Below, one piece after another: positions 27,055 through 36,277 of a stretch of 64,000 bases of DNA. The notes beneath the pieces were generated by a model. It ran no database searches, was not told where the DNA came from, and saw only the letters and a program-made list of their open reading frames with translations. Made by a program: the position numbers and the translations under genes. Source of the stretch: Citrobacter sp. wls619 (GTDB lineage: Bacteria; Pseudomonadota; Gammaproteobacteria; Enterobacterales; Enterobacteriaceae); the NCBI RefSeq assembly GCF_005281345.1, contig NZ_SZXJ01000044.1, positions 406,140-470,139 on the forward strand. The letters run 5' to 3'. The stretch's first letter is position 1. Every line of letters begins with the position of its first letter.

Positions 27055-29130
27055 CTAAACCAGCGCATCCTTATCAATACCTAATCGCTTCATACGCGAC
27101 AACAACGTGGTTCGTTTTAGCCCCAGCCGCTGCGCAGCACCTTTAGGGCCGGCGACAACGCCATTGGTCTCTTTCAGTACCCGCATAATCAGCTGGTATT
27201 CATCTTCGCCATCCTGTGCGACTTCAGTTGCGACCGGAGGCGGGGGCGTCTGCGTGGTGATATCCGGTAGGGATAATTGCAGCACGTTGCCTCGGGTCAG
27301 CAGAACGGCGCGTTCCACTACGTTTTCCAGTTCGCGGACGTTACCCGGCCACTCCATGCTGCTCAAGGTACGAAGCGCTTCGGCAGGAATACTGTCGATA
27401 TTGCGCCCCATCCGGCGAGCGATTTTAAAGGTGAAGGCTTTCACCAGCAGTGGGATATCTTCCGGGCGCTCGCGCAGCGGAGGTAAATGGATCGGGAAAA
27501 CGTTCAGCCGGTAATACAGATCGTTACGGAATTCCCGATCGGCAACCATTTTTTTCAGATCGCGGTTGGTGGCGGCGATCAACCGAACGTCGGTTTGGAT
27601 CAGCTTGTTGCTGCCCAGGCGTTCAAATTCCTGCTCCTGAAGTACACGCAGTAACTTCGGCTGGAGTTCCAGCGGCATGTCACCGACTTCGTCGAGGAAC
27701 AGCGAGCTTTTATCCGCCAGCTCGAAACGGCCAATTCGCTGTGTGCTGGCCCCGGTAAACGCGCCGCGCTCGTGACCAAACAGGTCGCTTTCCAGTAATC
27801 CGGCAGGCATTGCTGCGCAGTTCATCTTCACCATCCGGCGGGCATTACGTCCACTCAGATTATGAATCGCTCTGGCGATCAGCTCTTTACCCGTACCTGT
27901 CTCACCCAGAATCAAAACGGTACTGTCGCTTTGCGCCACCATTTCGACCTGTTTGAGTACGCTGTACATGGCTTCGCTGCGACCGATGATTTCGCCGAAC
28001 TCACTGTCCACATTGTTCAGTTGCTCGGTCAGCGCCAGGTTTTCATCGACCAGACGTTCTTTCAGGCGATGTATCTCCTGATAGGCAAGCGCGTTATCTA
28101 CCGCAATGGCTACGCGTTCGGCAATCTGGCGCAACAGTTTCAGGTTGGCGGTGGTGAAAACTTTTTCTTCACACTGCGCCAGTTTGAGCACGCCAAGCAT
28201 CGTATTGCCGGACATCAGCGGCAGCAGGCACAGCGTTTGTAACTGGTTACCCCAGGTTTCGAACAGCATGCGTTCATAAGGCGCCAGGGTATCGCGTTCG
28301 CTCAGGTTAATCAGCAGCATCTCTTTGCTGCGGAACACCCGCTCGGAAAGCGTGCCCGCTTCATCCACTTCACTTTGTTCGTGAGCCGGATGATTCTCAT
28401 CCAGATAGTGGGTGGAGTAGATGCTCAACTTATTTTTGCGATCGCTACGTAATACGATGCTGATGGCATCGATGTCGAAATAGTGGTGGATCTCTTTGGC
28501 GACTTCGCTGACCAGTTCGTCAATGTCCAGTCGGGAGAGTACCGCATTGGTGATAGCGACGAGGATACGAAAGTTATCACGTTCGCGGCACAGCAAATCG
28601 TAATCGACGTTGTTGCTGACCCTGCTCTGAATTTGTTCCGCAACGACGCCGACTATCTGGGTGAAGGTCTGTAGCCGGTTGTACTCTTTTTCACTCCACG
28701 GGCGATCCTCGTTGCGGATAAACTCGCAGCCGCCAAAGATGCGTCCGTCCGCCGCCAGCGGCAGCAAACAGTAGTGACCAAATTCAGAATACAACCCGCC
28801 AGAAGCCAGCTGTGGCCAGGTTTCCGAAAACTCATGATAGTTACAGTGCAGCGCATCGGGGCGAGACAGAATACGACGAACCGGACCGTGTGCCAGTACC
28901 GTTTCGTCTTCATAGTCGATGGGTTTACCATTTTCACGCGTCGCAAAATAACGCGCACGCTGCGTCTGTGCCTGCCATAACACAATAGCCGCGCAGTCGG
29001 CCAGCGCTGAACGCTTGACCAGCTGCGAAAGCGCCTCACTAAGAGACTGAAGATCGGGCTGCTGTAATAATGTACGAGTAATATCGAACAGGCCTTGCTG
29101 TCCGAGGTCACTCATCGGTGTATACGACAT
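27055..29130 (-). CDS. fhlA: FhlA, formate-responsive sigma-54 activator
   Basis: 691 residues, standard length. An N-terminal formate-sensing region with GAF-like domains (about 1-375) precedes the AAA+ domain (Walker A GETGTGKE; sigma-54 loop GAFTGA in GHERGAFTGAS; Walker B LFLDEVGDM) and a C-terminal Fis-type HTH (GAAQRLGLKRTTLLSRMKRLGI). It activates hyc, hyp and hydN-hypF from -24/-12 promoters. In this genome it is the distal gene behind hypABCDE, with a REP-rich 205-bp gap between hypE and fhlA. Confidence 0.97.
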   Translation of the reverse strand: MSYTPMSDLGQQGLFDITRTLLQQPDLQSLSEALSQLVKRSALADCAAIVLWQAQTQRARYFATRENGKPIDYEDETVLAHGPVRRILSRPDALHCNYHEFSETWPQLASGGLYSEFGHYCLLPLAADGRIFGGCEFIRNEDRPWSEKEYNRLQTFTQIVGVVAEQIQSRVSNNVDYDLLCRERDNFRILVAITNAVLSRLDIDELVSEVAKEIHHYFDIDAISIVLRSDRKNKLSIYSTHYLDENHPAHEQSEVDEAGTLSERVFRSKEMLLINLSERDTLAPYERMLFETWGNQLQTLCLLPLMSGNTMLGVLKLAQCEEKVFTTANLKLLRQIAERVAIAVDNALAYQEIHRLKERLVDENLALTEQLNNVDSEFGEIIGRSEAMYSVLKQVEMVAQSDSTVLILGETGTGKELIARAIHNLSGRNARRMVKMNCAAMPAGLLESDLFGHERGAFTGASTQRIGRFELADKSSLFLDEVGDMPLELQPKLLRVLQEQEFERLGSNKLIQTDVRLIAATNRDLKKMVADREFRNDLYYRLNVFPIHLPPLRERPEDIPLLVKAFTFKIARRMGRNIDSIPAEALRTLSSMEWPGNVRELENVVERAVLLTRGNVLQLSLPDITTQTPPPPVATEVAQDGEDEYQLIMRVLKETNGVVAGPKGAAQRLGLKRTTLLSRMKRLGIDKDALV

Positions 29131-29230
29131 ATTGCTTTTCCAGGGAAAACACCGCAGAACGGTGCGAAAACGGTAAATGAATTATAGGTATAAGTCGTAA
29201 ATTATTGCCGGATGGGTCGGGTATTCAAAC

Positions 29231-29313
29231 CATAGGCCTGATAAGCAAAGCGTCATCAGGCAGTAATACAGTGTTAATGCCGGATAACGACCCAAACGCG
29301 GTTTATCCGGCCA
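29231..29313. repeat. REP elements between hypE and fhlA
   Basis: ATAGGCCTGATAAGC... to CATCAGGC (29232-29262) and TGCCGGATAACG... to TTATCCGGCC (29278-29312) are REP-type palindromes. Confidence 0.7.
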
Positions 29314-29335
29314 GGAACAGATTGCCAACCGGCTG

Positions 29336-30346
29336 CTAGCATATACGAGGTAATGGTTCGGCGTGTGGTAAATCGAGGGTCCGTTTCACGCCGTACAGTC
29401 CGGCAAGGCGTACGCCTTTACGTTCAACCACTTCACCGATTAGCGCAGCATCGCGTCCTAAAGGATGGGCGTGGAGTGCGGCGAGTACGGCTTCAGCAGC
29501 CTGACGTTCAACGGCAATCACCAGCTTGCCTTCGTTGGCAAAGTTGAGCGCGTCCAGACCCAGCAGTTCGCAAACGCCACGCACGGCAGGTTTCACCGGC
29601 AGTGCCGCTTCAGACAACTCAATGCCAAATCCGCAAGAGGCCGCAAATTCATGTGTTACCGCATTTACGCCGCCGCGGGTGGCATCACGCAGCGCTTTCA
29701 CGCCAGGAATATCGCGTAGCGTCTGGATAAGCGGCGTTAACACCGCACAGTCGCTGACCAGTTCGCCATCAAGCCCCAGCTGTTCGCGCAGGTTGAGGAT
29801 AGTCGCACCGTGATCGCCAAGCGTACCACTTACCAGCAGCACATCACCCACGCTCAGGGTTTGCGCCCCCCAGTGAATATTGGCGGGAATCGCGCCCATA
29901 CCGGCAGTGTTGATGAACAGTTTGTCCGCGGCGCCGCGCTGCACCACTTTGGTATCGCCGGTTACGATAGCAATACCCGCTTCACGGGCGGTTGCTGCCA
30001 TGCTGTTCACGACGGTTTTCAGCGTGTCCATTGGCAGACCCTCTTCGAGGATAAAACCGCAGGAGAGGTAGCGCGGTATCGCGCCGCTGACCGCGACATC
30101 GTTAGCCGTACCGCAGATTGCCAGCTTGCCAATGTTGCCACCGGGGAAGAACAGGGGGTCGATAACGTAGCTGTCCGTTGAAAACGCCAGACGATCGCCT
30201 TCTGCGACCAGTTGCGCCAGTTCCAGGCGCGCCTGATCTTCCTGTTCTGCCAGCCACGGGTTAGCAAAAGCTTCCATAAACAGACTGTTGATCAACTGCT
30301 GCATAGCCTGACCGCCGCTACCGTGGGCGAGTTGTACGCTGTTCAT
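29336..30346 (-). CDS. hypE: HypE, hydrogenase maturation carbamoyl dehydratase
   Basis: 336 residues, PurM/ThiL-like fold with VTGDTKVV and ATRGGVNAVTHEFA nucleotide-binding motifs. The chain ends in PRIC, the C-terminal cysteine that receives the carbamoyl group from HypF and is dehydrated to thiocyanate, source of the active-site CN ligands. The start overlaps the hypD stop by four bases. Confidence 0.97.
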   Translation of the reverse strand: MNSVQLAHGSGGQAMQQLINSLFMEAFANPWLAEQEDQARLELAQLVAEGDRLAFSTDSYVIDPLFFPGGNIGKLAICGTANDVAVSGAIPRYLSCGFILEEGLPMDTLKTVVNSMAATAREAGIAIVTGDTKVVQRGAADKLFINTAGMGAIPANIHWGAQTLSVGDVLLVSGTLGDHGATILNLREQLGLDGELVSDCAVLTPLIQTLRDIPGVKALRDATRGGVNAVTHEFAASCGFGIELSEAALPVKPAVRGVCELLGLDALNFANEGKLVIAVERQAAEAVLAALHAHPLGRDAALIGEVVERKGVRLAGLYGVKRTLDLPHAEPLPRIC

Positions 30347-31464
30347 GCTTCACACTCCTGCTGACGATACTGATACCAGGCGGCACATGCGCCTTCGGAG
30401 GAGACCATCAGGGCACCAAATGCGGTCTCCGGGTTACAGGTTTTACCAAATAATGGGCACTGATGCGGTTTGCATCGACCAGTCAGTACCTCTCCGCAAC
30501 GGGCGCGCGGATCGTCATAGACCTGCTGCGGCGCAGGCTGGAAATGCGCTTCGGCGTCAAAACGCTGATAGTCAGGCGTCAGGTGAACGCCGGATGATTC
30601 GATCACGCCCAGACCTCGCCATTCGCTGTCACCGTTGACACTGAATACGTCGGCGATAGCCTGTTGGGCTAACGCGTTACCGGCATCCGGTACCACGCGG
30701 CGATACTGGTTCTCAACCTGGCTTTGGGCCGCTATTTTCTGCTCAATCAGCATCACCACGCCTTGCAGTAGATCAAGCGGCTCGAAACCGGCGACCACCA
30801 GCGGGCGATGGAAATCTGAGGCAATGAAATTATAGGCGTCAGTGCCAATCACCATACTGACGTGACCCGGCGCCAAAAAGGCGTCGATACCGTTGTCCGG
30901 CTGTTCCAGCAGACTGCGCAGCGTTGGGATCAAGGTGATGTGCTGGCAGAAAAAGTAAAAGTTCTGCACATCGCGCTGTTTGGCCTGCTGCAGAGTGATG
31001 GCGGTTGTCGGCATGGTGGTTTCAAAACCCAGGCCAAAGAACACCACTTTGCGCGTTGGGTTTTCTTCGGCCAGCTTCAGCGCATCCATCGGGGAATAGA
31101 CGATACGGACATCCGCGCCGCGTGCTTTGGCCTGTAGCAGTGAGCCCTGTTTTCCTGGGACACGCATCGCGTCGCCAAAGGTGCAGAAAATCACTTCCGG
31201 GTGGCTGGCGATTTCGACACAGCTGTCAATTCTGCCCATCGGCAGAACGCACACCGGACAGCCTGGACCGTGAATAAACTCCACGTTTGCGGGCAGAAGC
31301 TGATCGAGACCGAATTTAAAGATAGCATGGGTATGGCCACCACAAACTTCCATAATGCGTAGCGGGCGTTCAGCGGTGTAGGAGAGGTGAGCAGCACGTT
31401 CGCACAGATGCTCTATCAACTGCATCACCTGTTCTGGTGCGCGATATTCGTCAACAAAACGCAT
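30343..31464 (-). CDS. hypD: HypD, Fe(CN)2CO assembly scaffold
   Basis: 373 residues. Conserved cysteine motifs are present: CGGHTHAIFKFG, HGPGCPVCV and the C-terminal FeS cluster cysteines in CGEVLTGRCKPHQCPLFGKTCNPETAFGALMVSSEGACAAWY. With HypC it holds the iron while CN and CO are attached. It begins one base after the hypC stop. Confidence 0.97.
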   Translation of the reverse strand: MRFVDEYRAPEQVMQLIEHLCERAAHLSYTAERPLRIMEVCGGHTHAIFKFGLDQLLPANVEFIHGPGCPVCVLPMGRIDSCVEIASHPEVIFCTFGDAMRVPGKQGSLLQAKARGADVRIVYSPMDALKLAEENPTRKVVFFGLGFETTMPTTAITLQQAKQRDVQNFYFFCQHITLIPTLRSLLEQPDNGIDAFLAPGHVSMVIGTDAYNFIASDFHRPLVVAGFEPLDLLQGVVMLIEQKIAAQSQVENQYRRVVPDAGNALAQQAIADVFSVNGDSEWRGLGVIESSGVHLTPDYQRFDAEAHFQPAPQQVYDDPRARCGEVLTGRCKPHQCPLFGKTCNPETAFGALMVSSEGACAAWYQYRQQECEA

Positions 31465-31737
31465 TTATTTTTCCTCGCCATACAGCAACGCGCCGACATC
31501 CGGCTCAACGTCAAACATGTTTTGCAGCGCGTCGAGCGTGTCGCGCGCTTCTGCTTCATTAATGATGCTCATGGCGAAACCGACGTGAACCAGTACCCAC
31601 TGGCCCAGACGTGGCTCACCCTTTTCATCACAGCTCCCGACCAGCGTCAGATCGACGTCGCGCTGAATACCGCAAACATCGACCTTAGCCTGGTTGCCAT
31701 CAATGGTGCGGATTTGACCCGGAACACCTATGCACAT
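31465..31737 (-). CDS. hypC: HypC, hydrogenase maturation chaperone
   Basis: 90 residues from the ATG at 31735-31737 ([13 protein letters not shown]); the essential C2 is present. An upstream in-frame extension overlaps hypB and is not used. HypC shuttles the iron ligand complex from HypD to the HycE precursor. It overlaps the hypB 3' end by ten bases. Confidence 0.97.
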   Translation of the reverse strand: MCIGVPGQIRTIDGNQAKVDVCGIQRDVDLTLVGSCDEKGEPRLGQWVLVHVGFAMSIINEAEARDTLDALQNMFDVEPDVGALLYGEEK

Positions 31738-32600
31738 CGCTGATTCTCCAGCCATGACAGCCATTGATCCATCCCTTCGCCGCTGGTGGCGGAAATCAGG
31801 ATGATTTCAATATCCGGGTTCACTTCCCGGGCGCTGGCGATGCACTTTTCAACATCAAAATTGAGGTAAGGCAGCAGATCCACTTTGTTGAGCAGCATCA
31901 GTGATGCAGCCGCAAACATGTGCGGGTACTTCAGCGGCTTATCTTCGCCTTCGGTAACAGAGAGCACGGCGACTTTATGACGCTCGCCAAGGTCAAAGCT
32001 GGCCGGGCAGACCAGGTTACCAACGTTCTCAATGAACAGAATGCCGTTGTCATCAAGCGGCAGACGTGGCGCGGCATCGGCAATCATTTGCGCATCGAGG
32101 TGACAACCTTTACCGGTGTTGACCTGGATTGCGGGGGTGCCGGTGGCGCGAATACGGGCGGCATCGTTAACCGTCTGCTGGTCGCCTTCAATGACGGCAC
32201 ATGGCACGCTGTCTTTCAGCTTCATCAGCGTTTCGGTCAGCAGCGTCGTTTTACCGGAGCCAGGGCTTGAGACAAGGTTCAGTACCAGATGCTGACGGGC
32301 AGCAAAGCGGGCGCGGTTGCGCTCGGCCAGACGATTGTTTTTGTCCAGCACGTCTATTTCGACTTCCAGCATGCGGCGCTGGCTCATGCCTGGCGCGTGG
32401 GTGCCTGCTTCACCGTGACCGTAGTGCAGATCGCCTTCAGCGGTCTGGCTCGGTGCGAAACTGGAGGTTTTCACACCGGTAATATTCAGTGCCGGGCGAG
32501 CCGCCGGGGCAAATGGCGCGCTGCGGAACGCCGAGTGGGGGTTATGTTCATCACCCTCTATATATAGGTTGCCTTCAGCGCAACCACATGTCGTACACAT
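31728..32600 (-). CDS. hypB: HypB, Ni-inserting GTPase
   Basis: 290 residues. N-terminal high-affinity Ni site MCTTCGC, a His-containing linker ([13 protein letters not shown]), then the G domain: Walker [11 protein letters not shown], Switch/G3 region, and LLNKVDLL (NKxD). It inserts nickel into the hydrogenase large subunit with HypA and SlyD. An 84-bp gap with a REP separates it from hypA, unlike the tight spacing in E. coli. Confidence 0.97.
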   Translation of the reverse strand: MCTTCGCAEGNLYIEGDEHNPHSAFRSAPFAPAARPALNITGVKTSSFAPSQTAEGDLHYGHGEAGTHAPGMSQRRMLEVEIDVLDKNNRLAERNRARFAARQHLVLNLVSSPGSGKTTLLTETLMKLKDSVPCAVIEGDQQTVNDAARIRATGTPAIQVNTGKGCHLDAQMIADAAPRLPLDDNGILFIENVGNLVCPASFDLGERHKVAVLSVTEGEDKPLKYPHMFAAASLMLLNKVDLLPYLNFDVEKCIASAREVNPDIEIILISATSGEGMDQWLSWLENQRCA

Positions 32601-32636
32601 CGCTCACTCCTGATCTTTATCTTGCGGTATATCTGT

Positions 32637-32670
32637 TGCCGGGTGGCGGCTTTGCCTTATCCGGCCTGGC
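32637..32670. repeat. REP inside the hyp operon, between hypA and hypB
   Basis: TGCCGGGTGGCGGCTTTGCC... to TATCCGGCC, a full REP unit in the hypA-hypB spacer. Confidence 0.8.
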
Positions 32671-32684
32671 AGGTGTCACCGGAA

Positions 32685-33041
32685 TTAGTCTTTGGCGTCG
32701 CCTATTTCAATTCTTCGAATCTGTAAGCCATCGTCGGCCACAATTCTCAGCATATCGCTATTGCATTGCGGACACCGACGCACGCGCTGCGTCAGCAACG
32801 TGACGTATTGCTGACAAGATTCGCACCAACATTCGGCTTCTTGTTCTTCGAGGTGGAGTTTACAACCTTCTGCAAGGGTGCCACGGCATACCAGATCAAA
32901 ACAAAAGGCGAGAGCGCTGGTTTCTACGCAAGAAAATGCGCCAATTTTGAGCCAGACCCCAGTTACCCGCTTTGCGCCGTGTTGGGTGGCCTGTTGTTCA
33001 ATCAATTCCAGTGCCCGTTGGCAGAGGGTTATTTCGTGCAT
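32685..33041 (-). CDS. hypA: HypA, Ni delivery protein for hydrogenase 3
   Basis: 118 residues. The Ni-binding N-terminus MHEITLC (H2) and the zinc ribbon with two CxxC pairs (CWCESCQQY and CPQCNSD) are intact. HypA passes Ni to HycE with HypB. First gene of the hyp operon, preceded by a near-consensus sigma-54 promoter on the minus strand. Confidence 0.97.
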   Translation of the reverse strand: MHEITLCQRALELIEQQATQHGAKRVTGVWLKIGAFSCVETSALAFCFDLVCRGTLAEGCKLHLEEQEAECWCESCQQYVTLLTQRVRRCPQCNSDMLRIVADDGLQIRRIEIGDAKD

Positions 33042-33070
33042 ATCGCCTCCTAAGATGTTGCCGTTTTAAA

Positions 33071-33086
33071 AGCAATAAACATGCCA
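33071..33086 (-). promoter_or_regulatory. Sigma-54 promoter of hypA
   Basis: On the minus strand TGGCATG-TTTA-TTGCT, an almost exact -24/-12 element, 30 bp upstream of the hypA ATG. Activation by FhlA is expected. Confidence 0.85.
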
Positions 33087-33117
33087 GGTTGAATTTTTAC
33101 GTTCGTGACAATGTCGA

Positions 33118-33144
33118 CGATGACGAAATGACATGTCGTCATCG
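33118..33144. promoter_or_regulatory. Inverted repeat between hypA and hycA, FhlA UAS candidate
   Basis: CGATGACGA (33118-33126) and TCGTCATCG (33136-33144) are perfect inverted nine-mers around a nine-base spacer. It lies midway between the two divergent sigma-54 promoters, where FhlA is known to bind in E. coli. The embedded CGAAATGACAT recurs at 33781. Confidence 0.65.
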
Positions 33145-33187
33145 CACCATGAATCAATAACCATATGAAAATAAACAATATTAATTT

Positions 33188-33203
33188 TGGCATGAAATGT
33201 GCT
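33188..33203 (+). promoter_or_regulatory. Sigma-54 promoter of hycA
   Basis: TGGCATG-AAAT-GTGCT: the -24 GG and -12 GC have correct spacing, 37 bp upstream of the hycA ATG. Confidence 0.85.
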
Positions 33204-33239
33204 TAAGGCTGTTCATCTCTGCTAAACGGGTAACCTGAC

Positions 33240-33698
33240 ATGACTATTTGGGAAATAAGCGAAAAAGCCGATTACATCGCTGAACGGCATCGTCGCCTAC
33301 AGGACCAGTGGCGTATCTACTGCAACTCGCTGGTTCAGGGGATCACCCTGTCAAAAGCGCGTTTGCATCATGCGATGAGCTGCGCGCCGGACAAGGATTT
33401 GTGCTTTGTCCTTTTTGAACACTTCACTATCTACGTCACGCTGGCGGACGGCTTTAACAGCCACACCATCGAGTACTACGTTGAAACGAAAGACGGTGAT
33501 GATAAGCAACTGATTGCACAGGCAGAGTTGACCCTCGACGGTAAAGTCGATGAGCGCATCAGCAACCGCGATCGCGAGCAGGTGCTGGAGCACTATCTCG
33601 AAAAAATCGCCAGCGTCTACGACAGCCTGTACACCGCGGTTGAAAACAATATGCCGGTGAATTTAAGCCAGCTGGTTGAAGGACATAACCCGGCTTAA
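33240..33698 (+). CDS. hycA: HycA, repressor of the formate regulon
   Basis: 152 residues matching HycA (MTIWEISEKADYIAERHRRLQDQW). It counteracts FhlA in E. coli; no HTH is obvious and a protein-protein mechanism is likely. It begins the hyc transcript unit. A 142-bp gap with a further FhlA-type motif separates it from hycB. Confidence 0.95.
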   Translation: MTIWEISEKADYIAERHRRLQDQWRIYCNSLVQGITLSKARLHHAMSCAPDKDLCFVLFEHFTIYVTLADGFNSHTIEYYVETKDGDDKQLIAQAELTLDGKVDERISNRDREQVLEHYLEKIASVYDSLYTAVENNMPVNLSQLVEGHNPA

Positions 33699-33780
33699 GC
33701 CTCGGGTGTTGCCCACTTGAGTCATGATGCGGTTTGTTCTGCATCACGACGGTTTAGGGAATGGGCATGTCGAAAAATGT

Positions 33781-33818
33781 CGAAATGACATTTTACAGAC
33801 ATGTTTTCGTCAAAAATG
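33781..33818. promoter_or_regulatory. Second FhlA-type motif, hycA-hycB gap
   Basis: CGAAATGACAT (33781-33791) is identical to 33124-33134 in the hypA-hycA region; a reversed, looser copy TTCGTCAAAAATGAC follows about 10 bp later. FhlA binding in this gap is described for E. coli; the site position here is inferred. Confidence 0.5.
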
Positions 33819-33840
33819 ACTATCACCTGAGGAATGCCTG

Positions 33841-34452
33841 GTGAATCGTTTTGTAATTGCTGACTCCACTCTTTGCATTGGCTGCCACACCTGTGAGGCC
33901 GCCTGCTCAGAGACACATCGCCAGCATGGCCTGCAGTCAATGCCGCGCCTGAAAGTGATGTTAAATGAAAAAGAATCTGCGCCGCAGCTTTGCCACCAGT
34001 GTGAAGATGCGCCTTGTGCCACAGTTTGCCCGGTTAATGCCATTAACCGTGTCGATGGCGCCGTACAGCTGAATGAAAGTCTGTGCGTCAGCTGCAAATT
34101 GTGCGGGATCGCCTGTCCGTTCGGCGCGATTGAGTTTTCCGGCAGCCGTCCGCTGCACATCCCGGCGAACGCCAATACGCCAAAAGCGCCCCCGGCTCCG
34201 CCGGCTCCTGCGCGTGTGAGCACGCTGCTGGACTGGGTTCCGGGCGTTCGCGCTATCGCGGTGAAATGCGATCTGTGTAGTTTTGACGAGCTTGGTCCGG
34301 CCTGCGTGCGCATGTGCCCGACCAAAGCCCTGCACCTGGTGAGCAATATAGATATCGCCCGCGCCAGCAAACGTAAGCGTGAGCTGACTTTCAATACCGA
34401 TTTCGGCGATCTCACCTTGTTTCAGCAGGCTCAGAGTGGGGATGCAAAATGA
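33841..34452 (+). CDS. hycB: HycB, FHL iron-sulfur subunit
   Basis: 203 residues with a GTG start at 33841. Four clusters are predicted by cysteine motifs: CIGCHTCEAAC, CHQCEDAPCATVC, CVSCKLCGIAC and CDLC...CVRMC. HycB links formate dehydrogenase H (FdhF, outside this window) to the membrane complex. Resembles hydN at 41832. It overlaps hycC by four bases. Confidence 0.96.
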   Translation: MNRFVIADSTLCIGCHTCEAACSETHRQHGLQSMPRLKVMLNEKESAPQLCHQCEDAPCATVCPVNAINRVDGAVQLNESLCVSCKLCGIACPFGAIEFSGSRPLHIPANANTPKAPPAPPAPARVSTLLDWVPGVRAIAVKCDLCSFDELGPACVRMCPTKALHLVSNIDIARASKRKRELTFNTDFGDLTLFQQAQSGDAK

Positions 34453-36275
34453 GCGCAATTTCACTGATTAACAGCGGCGTGGCCTGGTTTACAGCGGCTG
34501 CGGTTCTGGCTTTTCTGTTTTCATTTCATAAATCGCTGAGCGGCTGGATTGCTGGGGTTGGCGGTGCGGTAGGCAGCCTGTGTACCGCAGCCGCCGGTTT
34601 TACCGTTCTGACCAATGCGCTGGCGGTGACTGGCGTGATGCCGTTTATCGGTCACAGTCTGCAAGTGACGCCGCTGAATGCTATCTGGCTGATTACGCTG
34701 GGCCTGTGCGGCCTGTTTGTCAGCCTGTACAACATTGACTGGCATCGTCATCCGCAGGTGAAGGCTAACGGCCTGCTGGTGAATCTGCTGATGGCCGCGG
34801 CAGTGTGCGCAGTGGTTGCCAGCAACCTCGGTACGCTGGTGGTGATGGCAGAAATCATGGCGCTGTGCGCGGTGTTCCTGACTGGCTGCAGCAAAGAAGG
34901 CAAGCTGTGGTTTGCGCTGGGGCGTATCGGTACGCTGCTGCTGGCGCTCGCGTGTTATCTGGTGTGGCAACGCTACGGCACCCTGGAGCTGCGTCTGCTT
35001 GACCTGCGTACCCAGGAGCTGCCGCTCGGCTCCGATATCTGGCTGCTGGGCGTGGCGGGCTTTGGCTTGTTGGCAGGGATTATCCCGCTGCACGGTTGGG
35101 TGCCTCAGGCACATGCTAACGCCAGCGCGCCGGCGGCGGCATTGTTCTCTACCGTGGTTATGAAAGTCGGTTTGCTGGGCATTCTCTCCCTGTCGCTGCT
35201 GGGCGGTAACGCGCCGCTGTGGTGGGGCGTTACGCTGCTGGTGTTAGGCATGATCACCGCGTTTGTCGGTGGGTTGTATGCGCTGATGGAACATAACATC
35301 CAGCGTCTGCTGGCGTACCACACGCTGGAAAACATCGGCATTATTCTGCTGGGGCTGGGCGCTGGTGTGACCGGGATTTCCCTCAATCAACCGGCACTGA
35401 TTGCGCTGGGTCTGACTGGCGGTCTGTATCATCTGGTTAACCACAGTTTGTTCAAAAGCGTCCTGTTCCTGGGCGCGGGCAGCATCTGGTTCCGTACCGG
35501 TCATCGTGATATCGAAAAACTGGGCGGGATCGGTAAACGCATGCCGGTGATTTCTCTGGCGATGCTGGTTGGGCTGATGGCGATGGCTGCACTGCCGCCG
35601 CTGAACGGTTTTGCCGGTGAGTGGGTTATCTATCAATCCTTCTTTAAGCTCGGCAACAGCGGCGCCTTTGTCGGCAGTTTGTTAGGGCCGTTGCTGGCGG
35701 TCGGGCTGGCGATTACCGGCGCACTGGCGGTGATGTGTATGGCGAAAGTCTATGGCGTTACGTTCCTTGGCGCACCGCGCACGAAGGAAGCTGAAAACGC
35801 CTGCTGCGCGCCAATCCTGATGGGCGTGAGCGTGGTTGCGCTGGCTATCTGCTGCGTGATTGGCGGCGTGGCTGCACCGTGGCTGCTGCCGATGATTTCC
35901 TCTGCTGTTCCGCTGCCGCTGGAAACCGCGAACACCACCGTTTCTCAGCCAATGATCACGCTGCTGCTGATTGCGTGTCCGCTGCTGCCGTTCATCATCA
36001 TGGCTATTTTCAAAGGCAACCGTCTGCCGTCGCGTTCACGTGGTGCGGCATGGGTGTGTGGTTACGATCACGAGCAGTCAATGGTCATTACCGCACATGG
36101 CTTTGCCATGCCGGTGAAAGAAGCCTTTGCCCCGGTACTCAAACTGCGTAAATGGCTGAACCCGGTATCACTGGTTCCGGGCTGGCAGAATGCAGCTGCC
36201 CCGGTGCTGTTCCGTCGCCTGGCGCTGATTGAGCTGGCGGTGCTGGTGGTGATTGTGGTTTCACGAGGAGCCTGA
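34449..36275 (+). CDS. hycC: HycC, FHL membrane subunit, NuoL/antiporter-like
   Basis: 608 residues, about 14-16 membrane helices. The Proton_antipo_M region contains LHGWVPQAHANASAPAAALFSTVVMKVG and the conserved lysine/histidine segment ...LYHLVNHSLFKSVLFLGAG. It forms the membrane arm with HycD. Start overlaps hycB; hycD follows after two bases. Confidence 0.97.
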   Translation: MSAISLINSGVAWFTAAAVLAFLFSFHKSLSGWIAGVGGAVGSLCTAAAGFTVLTNALAVTGVMPFIGHSLQVTPLNAIWLITLGLCGLFVSLYNIDWHRHPQVKANGLLVNLLMAAAVCAVVASNLGTLVVMAEIMALCAVFLTGCSKEGKLWFALGRIGTLLLALACYLVWQRYGTLELRLLDLRTQELPLGSDIWLLGVAGFGLLAGIIPLHGWVPQAHANASAPAAALFSTVVMKVGLLGILSLSLLGGNAPLWWGVTLLVLGMITAFVGGLYALMEHNIQRLLAYHTLENIGIILLGLGAGVTGISLNQPALIALGLTGGLYHLVNHSLFKSVLFLGAGSIWFRTGHRDIEKLGGIGKRMPVISLAMLVGLMAMAALPPLNGFAGEWVIYQSFFKLGNSGAFVGSLLGPLLAVGLAITGALAVMCMAKVYGVTFLGAPRTKEAENACCAPILMGVSVVALAICCVIGGVAAPWLLPMISSAVPLPLETANTTVSQPMITLLLIACPLLPFIIMAIFKGNRLPSRSRGAAWVCGYDHEQSMVITAHGFAMPVKEAFAPVLKLRKWLNPVSLVPGWQNAAAPVLFRRLALIELAVLVVIVVSRGA

Positions 36276-36277
36276 GA

